Assembly (NCBI GenBank): GCA_026390075.1 | Contig: JAPLGP010000018.1 | Span: 83,589-147,588, forward strand | Reading direction: 5' to 3' | Length of the DNA: 64,000 nt | Source: Campylobacterales bacterium | GTDB taxonomy: Bacteria > Campylobacterota > Campylobacteria > Campylobacterales > Sulfurimonadaceae | Part shown: positions 25,828 through 34,810 of the stretch, piece after piece | Position numbering within the stretch: the stretch's first letter is position 1 | Layout of the letters: each line of letters starts with the position of its first letter | The notes under the pieces: generated by a model | Database searches by the model: none | What the model was told of the DNA's origin: nothing | What the model saw: only the letters and a program-made list of their open reading frames with translations | Program-made: the position numbers and the translations under genes

Positions 25828-27657
25828 ATGAATAATTACGGTCTCGATATTTGGTCAAATAACAATTTTATAGTAGAAGATGGGCAGTTAAAACTAAACT
25901 ATAAAAGTATGCCTTCTCTTTTACAAATCATAGAAGAGATTCGCTCAAACGATGTAAGAGGTCCTATTTTACTAAGGTTTCCACATCTTATAAAAAGACA
26001 GATAAAAAGCTTGTACTCCTATTTTGACAAAGCAATGAATGAAAACTCTTACAAAGGCAAGTTTAACGCTGTTTTTCCTCTTAAAGTAAATCAGTTTCCA
26101 CATGCCGTAGAAGCCATAACATCTCAAGGCGCACAGTTTAATTACGGGCTTGAAGCGGGTTCAAAAGCAGAACTTATTTTAGCGATGAGCAAAACGCCGA
26201 TTGGTGCGAACATTACCGTCAATGGTTTTAAAGATAAAGAGATGATTACGCTTGGATTTATCGCGGCACAAAGTGGTCATAACATCACCATTACTATCGA
26301 AGGTCTCGGTGAACTTGAAACAATTATAGAAGTTGCAAAAGAGTGTAACCTCAAAGTTCCTCATATAGGAATCAGAGTAAGACTTCATAGTGCTGGAAGC
26401 GGTATTTGGGCAAAAAGTGGAGGAATGGATGCAAAGTTTGGTCTGACTTCTACAGAAATCATCGAGGCTATAAAACTTCTTAGAGAAGACAACTTACTCC
26501 AACATTTAAGCATGATTCACTTTCACATCGGCTCTCAAATGTCAGATATTGCTCCACTCAAACGCGCTTTGCGTGAAGCTGGAAATATTTATGCAGAACT
26601 TAAAAAAATGGGTGCTGAAGCCCTTGATAGCATCAATATCGGTGGTGGTTTAGCGGTCGAGTATAACCAACATACGCACTCAAAATCTCGTAACTACTCG
26701 GTTGAAGAGTTTTCAAGCAGTGTTGTTTTCTTGCTTAAAGAAATTATGGATGCAAAAAAAGTACAGCATCCAAATATTTTTACAGAATCAGGAAGATTTA
26801 TCGTAGCTTCCCATGCAGTTTTAATTACACCTGTTTTAGAGTTGTTTACGCAGGATTATCAAGAGAAGCTAATTAACTTTAAAGAGGTAAATCCACCTCT
26901 CATCAATGAACTCATCGACCTTAACAAGCTACTCAATAACAAAAATTGTATAGAATACCTGCATGATGCACTTGACCACATGGAATCCATTTTAACTCTT
27001 TTTGATTTGGGTTATATCGACCTACAAGACCGCTCAAACGCTGAAATTTTAGTTCATAACATTATCAAAAAAGCGTTGTATTTGACATCTTCAAATCCAA
27101 CAAATGAGCTTGAAGAACTACAAGTGAGACTTCAAGAAAGATATTTGATAAACGCTTCTATATTTCAAAGTTTGCCAGATTATTGGGGTTTAAATCAGCA
27201 TTTTCCTATTATGCCACTTCATAATCTAAACTCCGTTCCTCTACGAGCTGCTTCACTTTGGGATATCACATGTGACAGCGATGGGGAGATAGGTTTTAAC
27301 CCTGAAAAACCGCTTTATTTGCATGATGTAAACTTAGATGAAGAAGAGTACTATTTAGGCTTCTTTAATGTTGGAGCGTATCAAGAAACACTAGGTATGA
27401 ATCACAATCTTTTTACACATCCTAGTGAATACACTATTCATGTAAATGACAGTGGCTATGAAATTACAAACGAAGTAGAATCAAAAAATATTTTAGATAT
27501 TTTAGAGTCTATTGGATACGAAAAAAATGAAATTTTAAATAAACTTAAAACAGATTTGAGCAGTAGCGAATTTATTACAGAAAAAGAAAAAGATGATACA
27601 CTTGCAAAACTTCAGATATTCCTCAAACAAAATGGATATCTAAGAACTACATATTAG
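25828..27657 (+). CDS. speA: Biosynthetic arginine decarboxylase
   Basis: SpeA decarboxylates arginine to agmatine, the first step to putrescine and spermidine. Its 609 residues have the PLP lysine in FPLKVNQFPHAVEAI, GLEAGSKAEL, IHFHIGSQMSD and NIGGGLAVEY, in the order of the family's TIM barrel and C-terminal barrel. A dispersed-motif copy (26096) overlaps the PLP region and encodes FPHA, where many homologues also have Pro-X. It starts 12 bp after the FMN protein gene. Confidence 0.95.
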   Translation: MNNYGLDIWSNNNFIVEDGQLKLNYKSMPSLLQIIEEIRSNDVRGPILLRFPHLIKRQIKSLYSYFDKAMNENSYKGKFNAVFPLKVNQFPHAVEAITSQGAQFNYGLEAGSKAELILAMSKTPIGANITVNGFKDKEMITLGFIAAQSGHNITITIEGLGELETIIEVAKECNLKVPHIGIRVRLHSAGSGIWAKSGGMDAKFGLTSTEIIEAIKLLREDNLLQHLSMIHFHIGSQMSDIAPLKRALREAGNIYAELKKMGAEALDSINIGGGLAVEYNQHTHSKSRNYSVEEFSSSVVFLLKEIMDAKKVQHPNIFTESGRFIVASHAVLITPVLELFTQDYQEKLINFKEVNPPLINELIDLNKLLNNKNCIEYLHDALDHMESILTLFDLGYIDLQDRSNAEILVHNIIKKALYLTSSNPTNELEELQVRLQERYLINASIFQSLPDYWGLNQHFPIMPLHNLNSVPLRAASLWDITCDSDGEIGFNPEKPLYLHDVNLDEEEYYLGFFNVGAYQETLGMNHNLFTHPSEYTIHVNDSGYEITNEVESKNILDILESIGYEKNEILNKLKTDLSSSEFITEKEKDDTLAKLQIFLKQNGYLRTTY

Positions 27658-27666
27658 AGGTGTATT

Positions 27667-28368
27667 TTGGGACTTTTTAGAGATATAAGAGAAGATTTTT
27701 CTAATGCTTACGAAAATGACCCTGCTCTAAACTCATGGGTTGATTTTATTTTTAATTATCCAGGAGTTTGGGCTGTTGCATGGTATAGAATTGCTCATAG
27801 ATTTCATAATGCTCACTTTAAAAGATTAGCAAGAATGATTATGGGGTTCAACCAAATTATAACAAATATCGATATTCACCCCGCAGCCATTATAGGAAGA
27901 CGCGTTTTCATAGACCATGGAACAGGTGTAGTCATCGGCGAAACAACAATCATAGAAGAAGATGTTTTGATATACCAAGGCGTAACTCTTGGTGGAGTTT
28001 CTCTCAAACAAGGTAAACGACACCCTACCATCAAAAGAGGTGCTGTTATCGGTGCTGGTGCGAAAGTCCTTGGTAATATCATTGTAGGCGAGTATGCAAA
28101 AATAGGTGCAAATTCTGTTGTGGTAAAGGAAGTGCCAGACTGTTCAACTGCCATAGGAATTCCTGCACATGTAATTGAAAAAGGAAGATGTAAAGACCCA
28201 TTTATGCACAATATGCTTCCTGATATCAACAAAGAAATGTTTGAATATTTACTCAAAAGAGTTGCTGTTTTAGAGCATATTTTAGTAGAAGATAATAAAA
28301 ACTTATTAGAACAAGATTTACAACTAGAAAACATCTACGAATCATTTATTAAAGCTATGAAAAACTGA
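27667..28368 (+). CDS. cysE: Serine O-acetyltransferase CysE
   Basis: CysE acetylates serine for cysteine synthesis. The 233-residue protein has the helical N-terminal part (DPALNSWVDFIFNYPG) and left-handed hexapeptide repeats (IHPAAIIGRRVFIDHGTGVVIGE; TLGGVSLKQGKRHPTI). The catalytic His lies in FIDHGTG. The start is TTG with a ribosome binding site AGAGGTG, 9 bp after speA. Confidence 0.95.
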   Translation: MGLFRDIREDFSNAYENDPALNSWVDFIFNYPGVWAVAWYRIAHRFHNAHFKRLARMIMGFNQIITNIDIHPAAIIGRRVFIDHGTGVVIGETTIIEEDVLIYQGVTLGGVSLKQGKRHPTIKRGAVIGAGAKVLGNIIVGEYAKIGANSVVVKEVPDCSTAIGIPAHVIEKGRCKDPFMHNMLPDINKEMFEYLLKRVAVLEHILVEDNKNLLEQDLQLENIYESFIKAMKN

Positions 28369-28434
28369 TAATTTAGGCTTATATATAATATTATTTCAGT
28401 ACAATGCCGAAAAATTTTCACCTAAAGGGTTAAC

Positions 28435-29604
28435 ATGCTAACAGACCGCATTAACACACTATCTGAATCAATAACAATCGCGATTAGTACGCTCGCTCAA
28501 GAGCTAAAAGCACAGGGAAAAGATATACTTAGCTTTTCTGCTGGTGAACCAGACTTTGATACACCACAAGTTATCAAAAATGCGGCAATCGCTGCAATCA
28601 ATGAAGGTTTTACAAAATACACTGCCGTGGATGGAATTCCTACTCTTAAAGCTGCAATAGCAAACAAGCTCAAAAGAGACAACGGTTTAACTTACGCTCC
28701 AAATCAAATCATCACAAACAACGGTGCAAAACATTCACTTTTTAACCTTTTTGCAGCAATAATCCAAAAAGGGGATGAAGTTATTATCCCTGCACCTTAC
28801 TGGGTTACTTATCCTGAGCTTGTTTTATACTACGGGGGAACTGTTGTAGAGATACAAACAAATGATGACACAGCATTTAAAATCACACCTGAGCAACTTA
28901 AAAATGCTCTTACACCTAAAACTAAAATGTTAGTATTAACTTCTCCATCCAATCCAACTGGTTCTGTTTATTCAAAAGAGGAACTCACAGCACTTGGAAA
29001 AGTTCTCGAAGGGACGGATGTCATCGTTGCAAGTGATGAGATGTATGAAAAACTCATCTATGATGGCGAGTTTACTTCAAGTGCAGCTGTAAGCGAAGAC
29101 ATGTACAAAAGAACTGTGACTATCAACGGACTCAGTAAATCAGTTGCTATGACTGGATGGAGATTTGGTTACATGGCAGCGCATAACACAGAACTTATCC
29201 AAGCGACTAAAAAACTACAATCTCAAAGCACTTCAAATATCAACTCTATCACGCAAAAAGCGGCGATTGTAGGGCTTAATGGCGATGCAGATGCAGATAT
29301 CGAGATGATGAGAAAAGCGTTTAAAGAGCGTCGTGATGAAGCGGTAAAACTTTTTAATGCAGTCGAGGGTTTAAGCGTTGTAAAACCTGATGGTGCATTT
29401 TATCTGTTTGTAAACATTAAAGAAGTAAGCAACGATTCTATGGAATTTTGTAAAAATTTACTTGAAAAAACTGGTGTAGCGGTCATTCCAGGTGTTGGTT
29501 TTGGAAGCGAAGGGTATTTTAGATTTAGTTTTGCAACTGACATTGAAAGTATTCGCGCAGGTATAAAAAGAATAGAGAGTTTTGTAAAAGAGTTAAAAGC
29601 ATAA
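28435..29604 (+). CDS. aspC: Aspartate/aromatic-type aminotransferase (AspC family)
   Basis: A class I PLP aminotransferase of 389 residues. Substrate and PLP motifs are SFSAGEPDFDTP, SPSNPTGSVY, SDEMYEKLIYD, and the PLP lysine in INGLSKSVAMTGWRFGYM. It most likely converts aspartate and 2-oxoglutarate to oxaloacetate and glutamate, though related enzymes act on aromatic substrates. A ribosome binding site (AAAGGG) lies 5 nt from the ATG. A perfect 28-bp palindrome made of two motif copies begins 4 bp after the stop. Confidence 0.9.
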   Translation: MLTDRINTLSESITIAISTLAQELKAQGKDILSFSAGEPDFDTPQVIKNAAIAAINEGFTKYTAVDGIPTLKAAIANKLKRDNGLTYAPNQIITNNGAKHSLFNLFAAIIQKGDEVIIPAPYWVTYPELVLYYGGTVVEIQTNDDTAFKITPEQLKNALTPKTKMLVLTSPSNPTGSVYSKEELTALGKVLEGTDVIVASDEMYEKLIYDGEFTSSAAVSEDMYKRTVTINGLSKSVAMTGWRFGYMAAHNTELIQATKKLQSQSTSNINSITQKAAIVGLNGDADADIEMMRKAFKERRDEAVKLFNAVEGLSVVKPDGAFYLFVNIKEVSNDSMEFCKNLLEKTGVAVIPGVGFGSEGYFRFSFATDIESIRAGIKRIESFVKELKA

Positions 29605-29607
29605 AAC

Positions 29608-29635
29608 ATTTCCACATGCCATGGCATGTGGAAAT
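29608..29635. terminator. Inverted pair of the dispersed motif; probable bidirectional terminator
   Basis: Two exact 12-bp motif copies abut head to head (TTCCACATGCCA at 29610-29621, TGGCATGTGGAA at 29622-29633), and the flanks extend them to a 28-bp perfect palindrome. It lies exactly between two convergent genes, 4 bp after the aminotransferase stop and 6 bp before the end of the leftward small gene. In Neisseria and Pasteurellaceae, paired uptake sequences occupy just this position and act as terminators. There is no long T tract on either side, so termination strength is uncertain. Confidence 0.7.
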
Positions 29636-29640
29636 CAAAA

Positions 29641-29844
29641 CTATTGAAGCGCTTTCAAAGCTTCAATAACTTCCTCTAAATTACCCATCGGAATATGTAC
29701 TTTCCACTCAGGCTCATCCGCATTTCCAGCCAAAGATATACCAATACTAGCCACAGTACCACTTTTTTCACCATAAGGCTTTTCGATTTTCATTATAGAA
29801 ATAACACCCTTTTTTGTTCCACTGAGTTCAATTGTTTTTGACAT
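29641..29844 (-). CDS. Small conserved-looking hypothetical protein
   Basis: A 67-residue soluble protein, MSKTIELSG at the start and EVIEALKALQ at the end, with a strand-rich middle (GVISIMKIEKPYG; SIGISLAG; EWKVHIPMG) and a final helix. I do not recognise it. The strand-helix layout recalls PC4-like single-stranded DNA-binding folds, but that is a guess. It has a good start context and sits just upstream of lpxD in a leftward pair (gap 21 bp from the lpxD start side), ending against the motif palindrome. Confidence 0.6.
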   Translation of the reverse strand: MSKTIELSGTKKGVISIMKIEKPYGEKSGTVASIGISLAGNADEPEWKVHIPMGNLEEVIEALKALQ

Positions 29845-29865
29845 TTTCTATTCCTTAATTTTATT

Positions 29866-30816
29866 TTACTGCATGAGTTTAGCTATTTTCGCCTGAAGTT
29901 TGAGCCATATTTTATGTTCCATCAAAGGAAAACCAGAAAATGTTAAGCCACTTTCTTTGATGCTTTTTGTCACACCGCTTCTCGCTGCCATGGTTGTAAA
30001 TGGTGCGATTGAGAGATGTCCTGCTGTAGCACTCTGCCCTCCCATGACAACATTTCTACCCATAGTTGTTGAGCCTGATATCCCCGCTTGAGCGACTATT
30101 ACACTGTATTCGCCTATTATAGAGTTATGTCCAATCTGAACTAAATTGTCTATGTGAACACCTTTTTTTATCAGTGTAGTTGCAAGAGCAGCTCTGTCTA
30201 TTGTTGTTGAACTTCCTATCTCGACATCATCTTCTATAACCACATTTCCATTTTGATAAATTTTTCTATGTTCACCCATTTTATTGGTAGCAAATCCAAA
30301 ACCATCACTTCCTATGCTTGTGTTTGAATGGATAATACAATTATTCCCGATTTTACAATCTCTATAAACTGTTACACTCGGATAAATGATAGTGTTATCT
30401 CCGATGACGCAATTTGTACCGATATAAACATGCGCCATAATTGTGCAGTTTTTACCGATAATCGCACCATTTGCCAATTCTGCTTTGGATGAAATTTTAC
30501 TCCCCTCGCCTATCTCGGCATGTGGAAGTGACTCATCTTCGATACTTGGTGCGAAAAATTTTGAGAGTGTTGCCATTTGCCAGTAAACTGCATCCACAAC
30601 CAAAGCTGAACATCCGTGAGGAACAAACTCTTTTGTTGCTTTATCAACTATAATCGCACCAGCATTTGTGTCTTGTATCTCTTTAATATATTTAGAGTTT
30701 GAAACAAAAGATATTTCAGATTTTGAAGCATCTTTAAGCGTATTCATTCTGCTTACTTCAAAATTTTCACCAATTAACTCCGCATCTATAATTTTTGCTA
30801 TCTCTTTTAAATCCAT
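29866..30816 (-). CDS. lpxD: UDP-3-O-acylglucosamine N-acyltransferase LpxD
   Basis: LpxD adds the N-linked acyl chain in lipid A synthesis. The 316-residue protein has an N-terminal uridine-binding domain (about 1-95), a long left-handed beta helix of hexapeptide repeats (IGEGSKISSKAELANGAII and following), the catalytic His in LVQIGHNSIIGE, and a C-terminal helix. A motif copy (30526) encodes LPHAE in the linker before the helix. This confirms a lipid A-bearing Gram-negative envelope. Confidence 0.95.
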   Translation of the reverse strand: MDLKEIAKIIDAELIGENFEVSRMNTLKDASKSEISFVSNSKYIKEIQDTNAGAIIVDKATKEFVPHGCSALVVDAVYWQMATLSKFFAPSIEDESLPHAEIGEGSKISSKAELANGAIIGKNCTIMAHVYIGTNCVIGDNTIIYPSVTVYRDCKIGNNCIIHSNTSIGSDGFGFATNKMGEHRKIYQNGNVVIEDDVEIGSSTTIDRAALATTLIKKGVHIDNLVQIGHNSIIGEYSVIVAQAGISGSTTMGRNVVMGGQSATAGHLSIAPFTTMAARSGVTKSIKESGLTFSGFPLMEHKIWLKLQAKIAKLMQ

Positions 30817-31000
30817 AATAAAACCTCTTATAATGCTTTGAAGTAAACAAGAGTGTTACACCTTGTTAAATATTTTTCATTATTTTACACTTTTTCCCTT
30901 TCATTTACTTCAAATATTCTTATGCATAAATAACCCTTATTGTATATTGAAATGACTCAAAAAACCAAACGATTTAAATTTTATATTCTATTTAAACATC

Positions 31001-31095
31001 TTATTGTACAATTCACGGACATAAAGCCAAACTTATCGTGAGGTAAGGACGGAAAGTCACGAATCTTTTTGATAAAGATTGTCGGACTGCAATAA
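31001..31095 (+). promoter_or_regulatory. Cyclic di-GMP-I (GEMM-I) riboswitch
   Basis: The order of conserved parts fits the class. A closing helix is formed by TTATTGTA (31001-31008) with TGCAATAA (31088-31095). The 5' strand CACGGACATAAAGCCAAAC matches the family pattern CACGxACA...GCxAAAC. A first hairpin has stem CTTATC/GGTAAG and a GNRA loop GTGA. The junction GGACGGAAAGTC matches GGACGCAAAGCC. A second hairpin has AATCTTT/AAAGATT, and the closing segment GTCGGACTGC covaries with AAAGTC. A likely expression platform follows: CTGCAA (31087-31092) can pair with TTGCAG (31113-31118), competing with the closing helix, and CTTCTT (31132-31137) can cover the ribosome binding site AGGAAG (31164-31169). 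It would control the unknown gene at 31173. Confidence 0.82.
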
Positions 31096-31172
31096 AGTTT
31101 CATACTCTTAGTTTGCAGCATTCAATACAATCTTCTTCTCAAAAAGTACATATAATATTGTTAAGGAAGGGT

Positions 31173-32681
31173 ATGTTAGATTCAGAATTAAAATTTTATT
31201 TAAAAACACACTTGCAAAAGCCAACAATTGACTTTAAGTGGAGTGATGAAGATAATGCTAACTTATTTGCTTACTTCAATAAAACCTGTGCAAAAGAGTG
31301 TCTCCTTGATGCACAAAATCAACTAAGAATCAAACAAGCTTTTAAAGAATATTTTGAATCTATTGGCTATATACTTTTTAAAATGAATGAAAATCAAATA
31401 CGCTTTAAGGTTTTTGCATATAAAGTAGAACCTAAAGATAGTATAAATTTATCTTCTGTTATTGAAATAATAGAATCAAACAAACAACTCATAGAATATA
31501 ACTATAAAGAAAAAGAGAATCAGATATCGATACCTGCATCGTTAAAAGCACTTATTTACCACTTTATCAACAATATCAACAATGAAGAAATTAATAAAAA
31601 AGAGTTGACTAGGTTTGCAGTGGCTGAATTTTTTAAACTGAGACAACAAGATATTGTTCTAGTAAGAGATGAACAAATATTTATAAAAATATTGGATGAC
31701 AATTACAAAAATAGCGTTTCTGAAAATGAAAAAGATACGATAGCAAACCGATACAATGGGGTAAACGAAGAAGATCTGAAATCCCTTTATGATGATTTCT
31801 TTGCAAAACAAGAAAATAAAAACTTTTTTTATTATGTTGCAAAACTAGTTGTTCAAATATATTTACTTGATGAAAAGATTGATAATATTGTATATGAGAA
31901 AAATATATTTTCTTACATTCAATCTATAATATCTGAACAAATAAAAAACTTTAACAATCAAAATGATGATTTTTGTACAGGGTTTTCTGGTTATATTTTT
32001 AGAATACACTTTAAAGAGGTATTTGTACATATAGCAAATTTTATTTTAATAGAAATAGCAGCGTCAAATGAAGATATGATACAATTTTTAAGATACTACT
32101 CTTTAGGAATTGTTGTACAAGATGGAAAAAAATATAAAGTTCCAGAAATTGAATCAGAAAATGGTTTAAGATGGAATGTTGTGTCCATGCTCTCGATAGT
32201 GAAAGTATATATAAAAACAAAAACTTCTATAGATAAAGCAAGAGAAAATATAGACGAAATCAATAAAAACAGTCAATCCTTGTGCATCAACGACCTTCCA
32301 CCTTTAGACTATCAAAGCAGTATCATGAAAGAGCAAGAAGAACTTGAAGAGCAATTGTTTAAAGACCAAAAAAGAATAGAAAGAGTTGCAGATTTGTTAG
32401 ACATCACAAAAGAAGAAGAGAAAAAAAGTGAACTCCGAGCAGAGATACAGGAGAGAAAAGAGCAATTACAAATTACAAGAGATGAAAAAACCAAACTAAA
32501 AGATAAGACAGTTGAGAAAAGTACTATTGTGAAATATAGTAATCTAAGAATAGAACACGACACGATACTGAGACAACTTCATAGAGAAGAGAAAATTTTA
32601 GCCCAAAACGAGAAGGCATATTTATCCATCAAACACGCTTTAGCTAAAGCACTTACATCAAAAAAAGTGTTTGTAAACTAA
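31173..32681 (+). CDS. Unknown 502-residue coiled-coil protein under c-di-GMP riboswitch
   Basis: I do not recognise this protein. The start is the ATG at 31173 (MLDSELKFYL), with a strong AAGGAAGG site just upstream; the frame also opens at a TTG at 31113, inside the riboswitch platform, which is unlikely. There is no signal peptide or transmembrane segment. Residues about 1-120 are mixed alpha/beta, 120-370 mainly helical with many aromatic and Asn residues, and about 380-490 a long charged coiled coil (EEQEELEEQLFKDQK; ERKEQLQITRDEKTKL). The layout suggests a structural or scaffolding role, possibly in attachment, chemotaxis arrays or secretion, but this is speculation. It is followed by a two-component pair. 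Confidence 0.7.
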   Translation: MLDSELKFYLKTHLQKPTIDFKWSDEDNANLFAYFNKTCAKECLLDAQNQLRIKQAFKEYFESIGYILFKMNENQIRFKVFAYKVEPKDSINLSSVIEIIESNKQLIEYNYKEKENQISIPASLKALIYHFINNINNEEINKKELTRFAVAEFFKLRQQDIVLVRDEQIFIKILDDNYKNSVSENEKDTIANRYNGVNEEDLKSLYDDFFAKQENKNFFYYVAKLVVQIYLLDEKIDNIVYEKNIFSYIQSIISEQIKNFNNQNDDFCTGFSGYIFRIHFKEVFVHIANFILIEIAASNEDMIQFLRYYSLGIVVQDGKKYKVPEIESENGLRWNVVSMLSIVKVYIKTKTSIDKARENIDEINKNSQSLCINDLPPLDYQSSIMKEQEELEEQLFKDQKRIERVADLLDITKEEEKKSELRAEIQERKEQLQITRDEKTKLKDKTVEKSTIVKYSNLRIEHDTILRQLHREEKILAQNEKAYLSIKHALAKALTSKKVFVN

Positions 32682-32704
32682 GCTCATATGGGAATTAGGT
32701 ATCT

Positions 32705-33391
32705 ATGTTAGAAAAAAATATAAAACTAAAAATTCTTTTACTAGAAGACGACCCTCTCATTTGCGATATTTTATCAGAATTTCTTGAAGAAAATGGGTAT
32801 GAAGTAGTATCTGTTTATGATGGAAATGAAGCAATTGATAAAGCCTATGAACAACACTTTGATGCCTTTATCTTTGATGTTAAAGTGCCTTCAAAAAATG
32901 GATTTGATGTATTAAAAACACTTAGAGAATCAAAACAAGAAGTACCAGCAATTTTTATCACATCCTTGGCTAGTATCGATGACCTCTCAAAAGGTTATGA
33001 TGCTGGATGTGATGACTATATTAAAAAACCTTTTGAGCTAAAAGAGCTTCAATTGCGTCTTCAAAAATTAATCCGAAAATCTTTTTCACTCAATAGTAAC
33101 GACAAAATAACTCTTAATAAGTTATGGTCTTTTGAACCAAAAAGTGGAAAACTCTATGGTGAAAATGGTGAAAAATTTTTAACAAAAAAAGAGACAAAAA
33201 TAGTTAATATACTCATATCTAATAAAAATCACATGGTATCTAATGAGCAAATTATTAATGATGCGTGGGAATTTAATGAAGAAGCGACAGAAGAAAATCT
33301 TCGTACACATATAAAAAAATTACGCAAAATCTTGGGTAAAGATACAATTCAAAATATACGCAAACAAGGATATTTAATTGCTATTAGCTGA
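32705..33391 (+). CDS. OmpR/PhoB-family response regulator
   Basis: 228 residues. The receiver shows LLEDDPLI (acid pocket), the phospho-acceptor in FIFDVKVPS, TSLAS and KKPFE. The winged-helix domain (LTKKETKIVNILISNKNHMVS; LRTHIKKLRKIL; NIRKQGYLI) binds DNA. It is 23 bp downstream of the riboswitch-controlled gene and overlaps the kinase that follows, so c-di-GMP may set the level of the whole signalling pair. Confidence 0.9.
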   Translation: MLEKNIKLKILLLEDDPLICDILSEFLEENGYEVVSVYDGNEAIDKAYEQHFDAFIFDVKVPSKNGFDVLKTLRESKQEVPAIFITSLASIDDLSKGYDAGCDDYIKKPFELKELQLRLQKLIRKSFSLNSNDKITLNKLWSFEPKSGKLYGENGEKFLTKKETKIVNILISNKNHMVSNEQIINDAWEFNEEATEENLRTHIKKLRKILGKDTIQNIRKQGYLIAIS

Positions 33392-34559
33392 AAAAAAAGC
33401 TCTTATAAAATTTGTATCTGTTTTTGTTGGATTAAATACTCTCTTTTTAATCACACTCTCGGTACTTTATTATTATTATCAAAAAAATATTTATATAGAT
33501 ATACTTCAAAATGAAATGGTCAATTACGCTGAAACAGCCTATGAGTCGATATATGAAGCTGAAGATAGTAACAAACTAGATGAATATTTACTCCATGATA
33601 CAAGATTTGATATTGCTATAACAGATAAGCAATTCAATATTATTTATTCTAAAACAAATGATTTTAAAATAAAACATAAACAAGGTTTTTTTACACAAGG
33701 AAACTACTATTTTTTTGTAAAAACAATTGAAATTGATAGCATAAAAAATATTCACTATCTTATACTCAGAACGAGCACCATAGACGAACAATTAAATCAA
33801 ACAAAAAGTACGATAACTATTGTTTTGTCTTTTTCGATTCTTTTTTTTGCAGTTGTAACTTTTATTTTATCAAGACTTTTTTTACAACCCTTGCGCCAAT
33901 ATATTGAACTTTTAAACAAATTTATAACAGATGCAACACATGAGCTCAATACTCCAATTGCAATTTTATCTATGAGTCTTGAAGTGATAGATACAAAGGA
34001 ATTTACTCCTAAAAATCTAAAAGCAATAGAACGCATACTCATCGCCGTTAGAACACTCTCTCATCTTTATAATGACCTAACATTTATCATGTTCCCTATC
34101 CATTCTGAGTCAGAACAAAAAGTAAAATTAGATGAACTCATTTTACAACGCATAGCTTATTTTATGCCTCTCGCATCTACGAAAAATATTAGTTTTATAC
34201 AAGAGTTGAAACCTTGTGAGATTACTGTAAATGAGCGTTTTATGGATAGGATTATCGATAATTTATTTTCCAATGCTATTAAATACAATAAAAGAGATGG
34301 AACGATTAAAGTTGAGTTAGATACATATTGGCTTAAAATTTCAGATACAGGAATAGGATTTGAGCAACTAGAATCTAAAGAAATTTTTCAACGCTACACA
34401 AGACTTGATAACTCGAGTGGTGGATTTGGAATCGGGCTGAGTATCGTAAAATCGCTATGTGAACTCTATGAAATTACTATTGATGTTCACTCAGAAAAAG
34501 AACTCGGAACAACATTTACTTTATCATGGAAAAATTCACGAATAATTCACACTTCATAG
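33378..34559 (+). CDS. Membrane sensor histidine kinase
   Basis: 393 residues. TM1 is at about 12-33 and TM2 at about 143-166, enclosing a periplasmic sensor of about 110 residues. The H box is ATHELNTPIAILS, the N box IIDNLFSNAIKYN, the G1 box DTGIGF and the G2 box GGFGIGLSIV; all catalytic boxes are intact. The start is TTG overlapping the regulator stop, with AAGGA seven bases before it. It is the cognate kinase of the OmpR-type regulator upstream. Confidence 0.9.
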   Translation: MLLAEKKALIKFVSVFVGLNTLFLITLSVLYYYYQKNIYIDILQNEMVNYAETAYESIYEAEDSNKLDEYLLHDTRFDIAITDKQFNIIYSKTNDFKIKHKQGFFTQGNYYFFVKTIEIDSIKNIHYLILRTSTIDEQLNQTKSTITIVLSFSILFFAVVTFILSRLFLQPLRQYIELLNKFITDATHELNTPIAILSMSLEVIDTKEFTPKNLKAIERILIAVRTLSHLYNDLTFIMFPIHSESEQKVKLDELILQRIAYFMPLASTKNISFIQELKPCEITVNERFMDRIIDNLFSNAIKYNKRDGTIKVELDTYWLKISDTGIGFEQLESKEIFQRYTRLDNSSGGFGIGLSIVKSLCELYEITIDVHSEKELGTTFTLSWKNSRIIHTS

Positions 34560-34609
34560 TATAAAATACTACCAACACAAAATGTGTAAACACCCAAAAG
34601 GAATATCTT

Positions 34610-34774
34610 ATGAAGAAAATCATCGCACTCGTTCTTGTACTTGGAGTAACATCATTATTTGCAGCAGACGCTAGTATGTCTCATGGAAGTAAATCAGTAA
34701 AATCTGAGAAAAAAGTTCACGCTAAAAAAGCTAAAAAAGCTAAGAAAACTAGAAGCGCTGCAGCAGCACAATAA
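34610..34774 (+). CDS. Tiny exported Lys/Ala-rich basic protein
   Basis: 54 residues: a clear signal peptide (MKKIIALVLVLGVTSLFA) and a mature part of about 36 residues, rich in Lys, Ala, Ser and His, ending KKAKKAKKTRSAAAAQ. A ribosome binding site (AAAGGAATATCTT) lies just before the ATG. Size and composition resemble acid-shock-type (Asr) exported peptides, and its place about 50 bp after an OmpR-family two-component pair recalls RstBA control of asr in enterics. That link is analogy only. Confidence 0.7.
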   Translation: MKKIIALVLVLGVTSLFAADASMSHGSKSVKSEKKVHAKKAKKAKKTRSAAAAQ

Positions 34775-34810
34775 TTTTCATGAGAGAGTTACCCTCTCTC
34801 ACCACTCCCT

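Noticed and set aside
31113..31172. N-terminal extension of the unknown protein from a TTG at 31113
   Set aside because: It would lie in the riboswitch expression platform, without a ribosome site, whereas ATG 31173 has AAGGAAGG.
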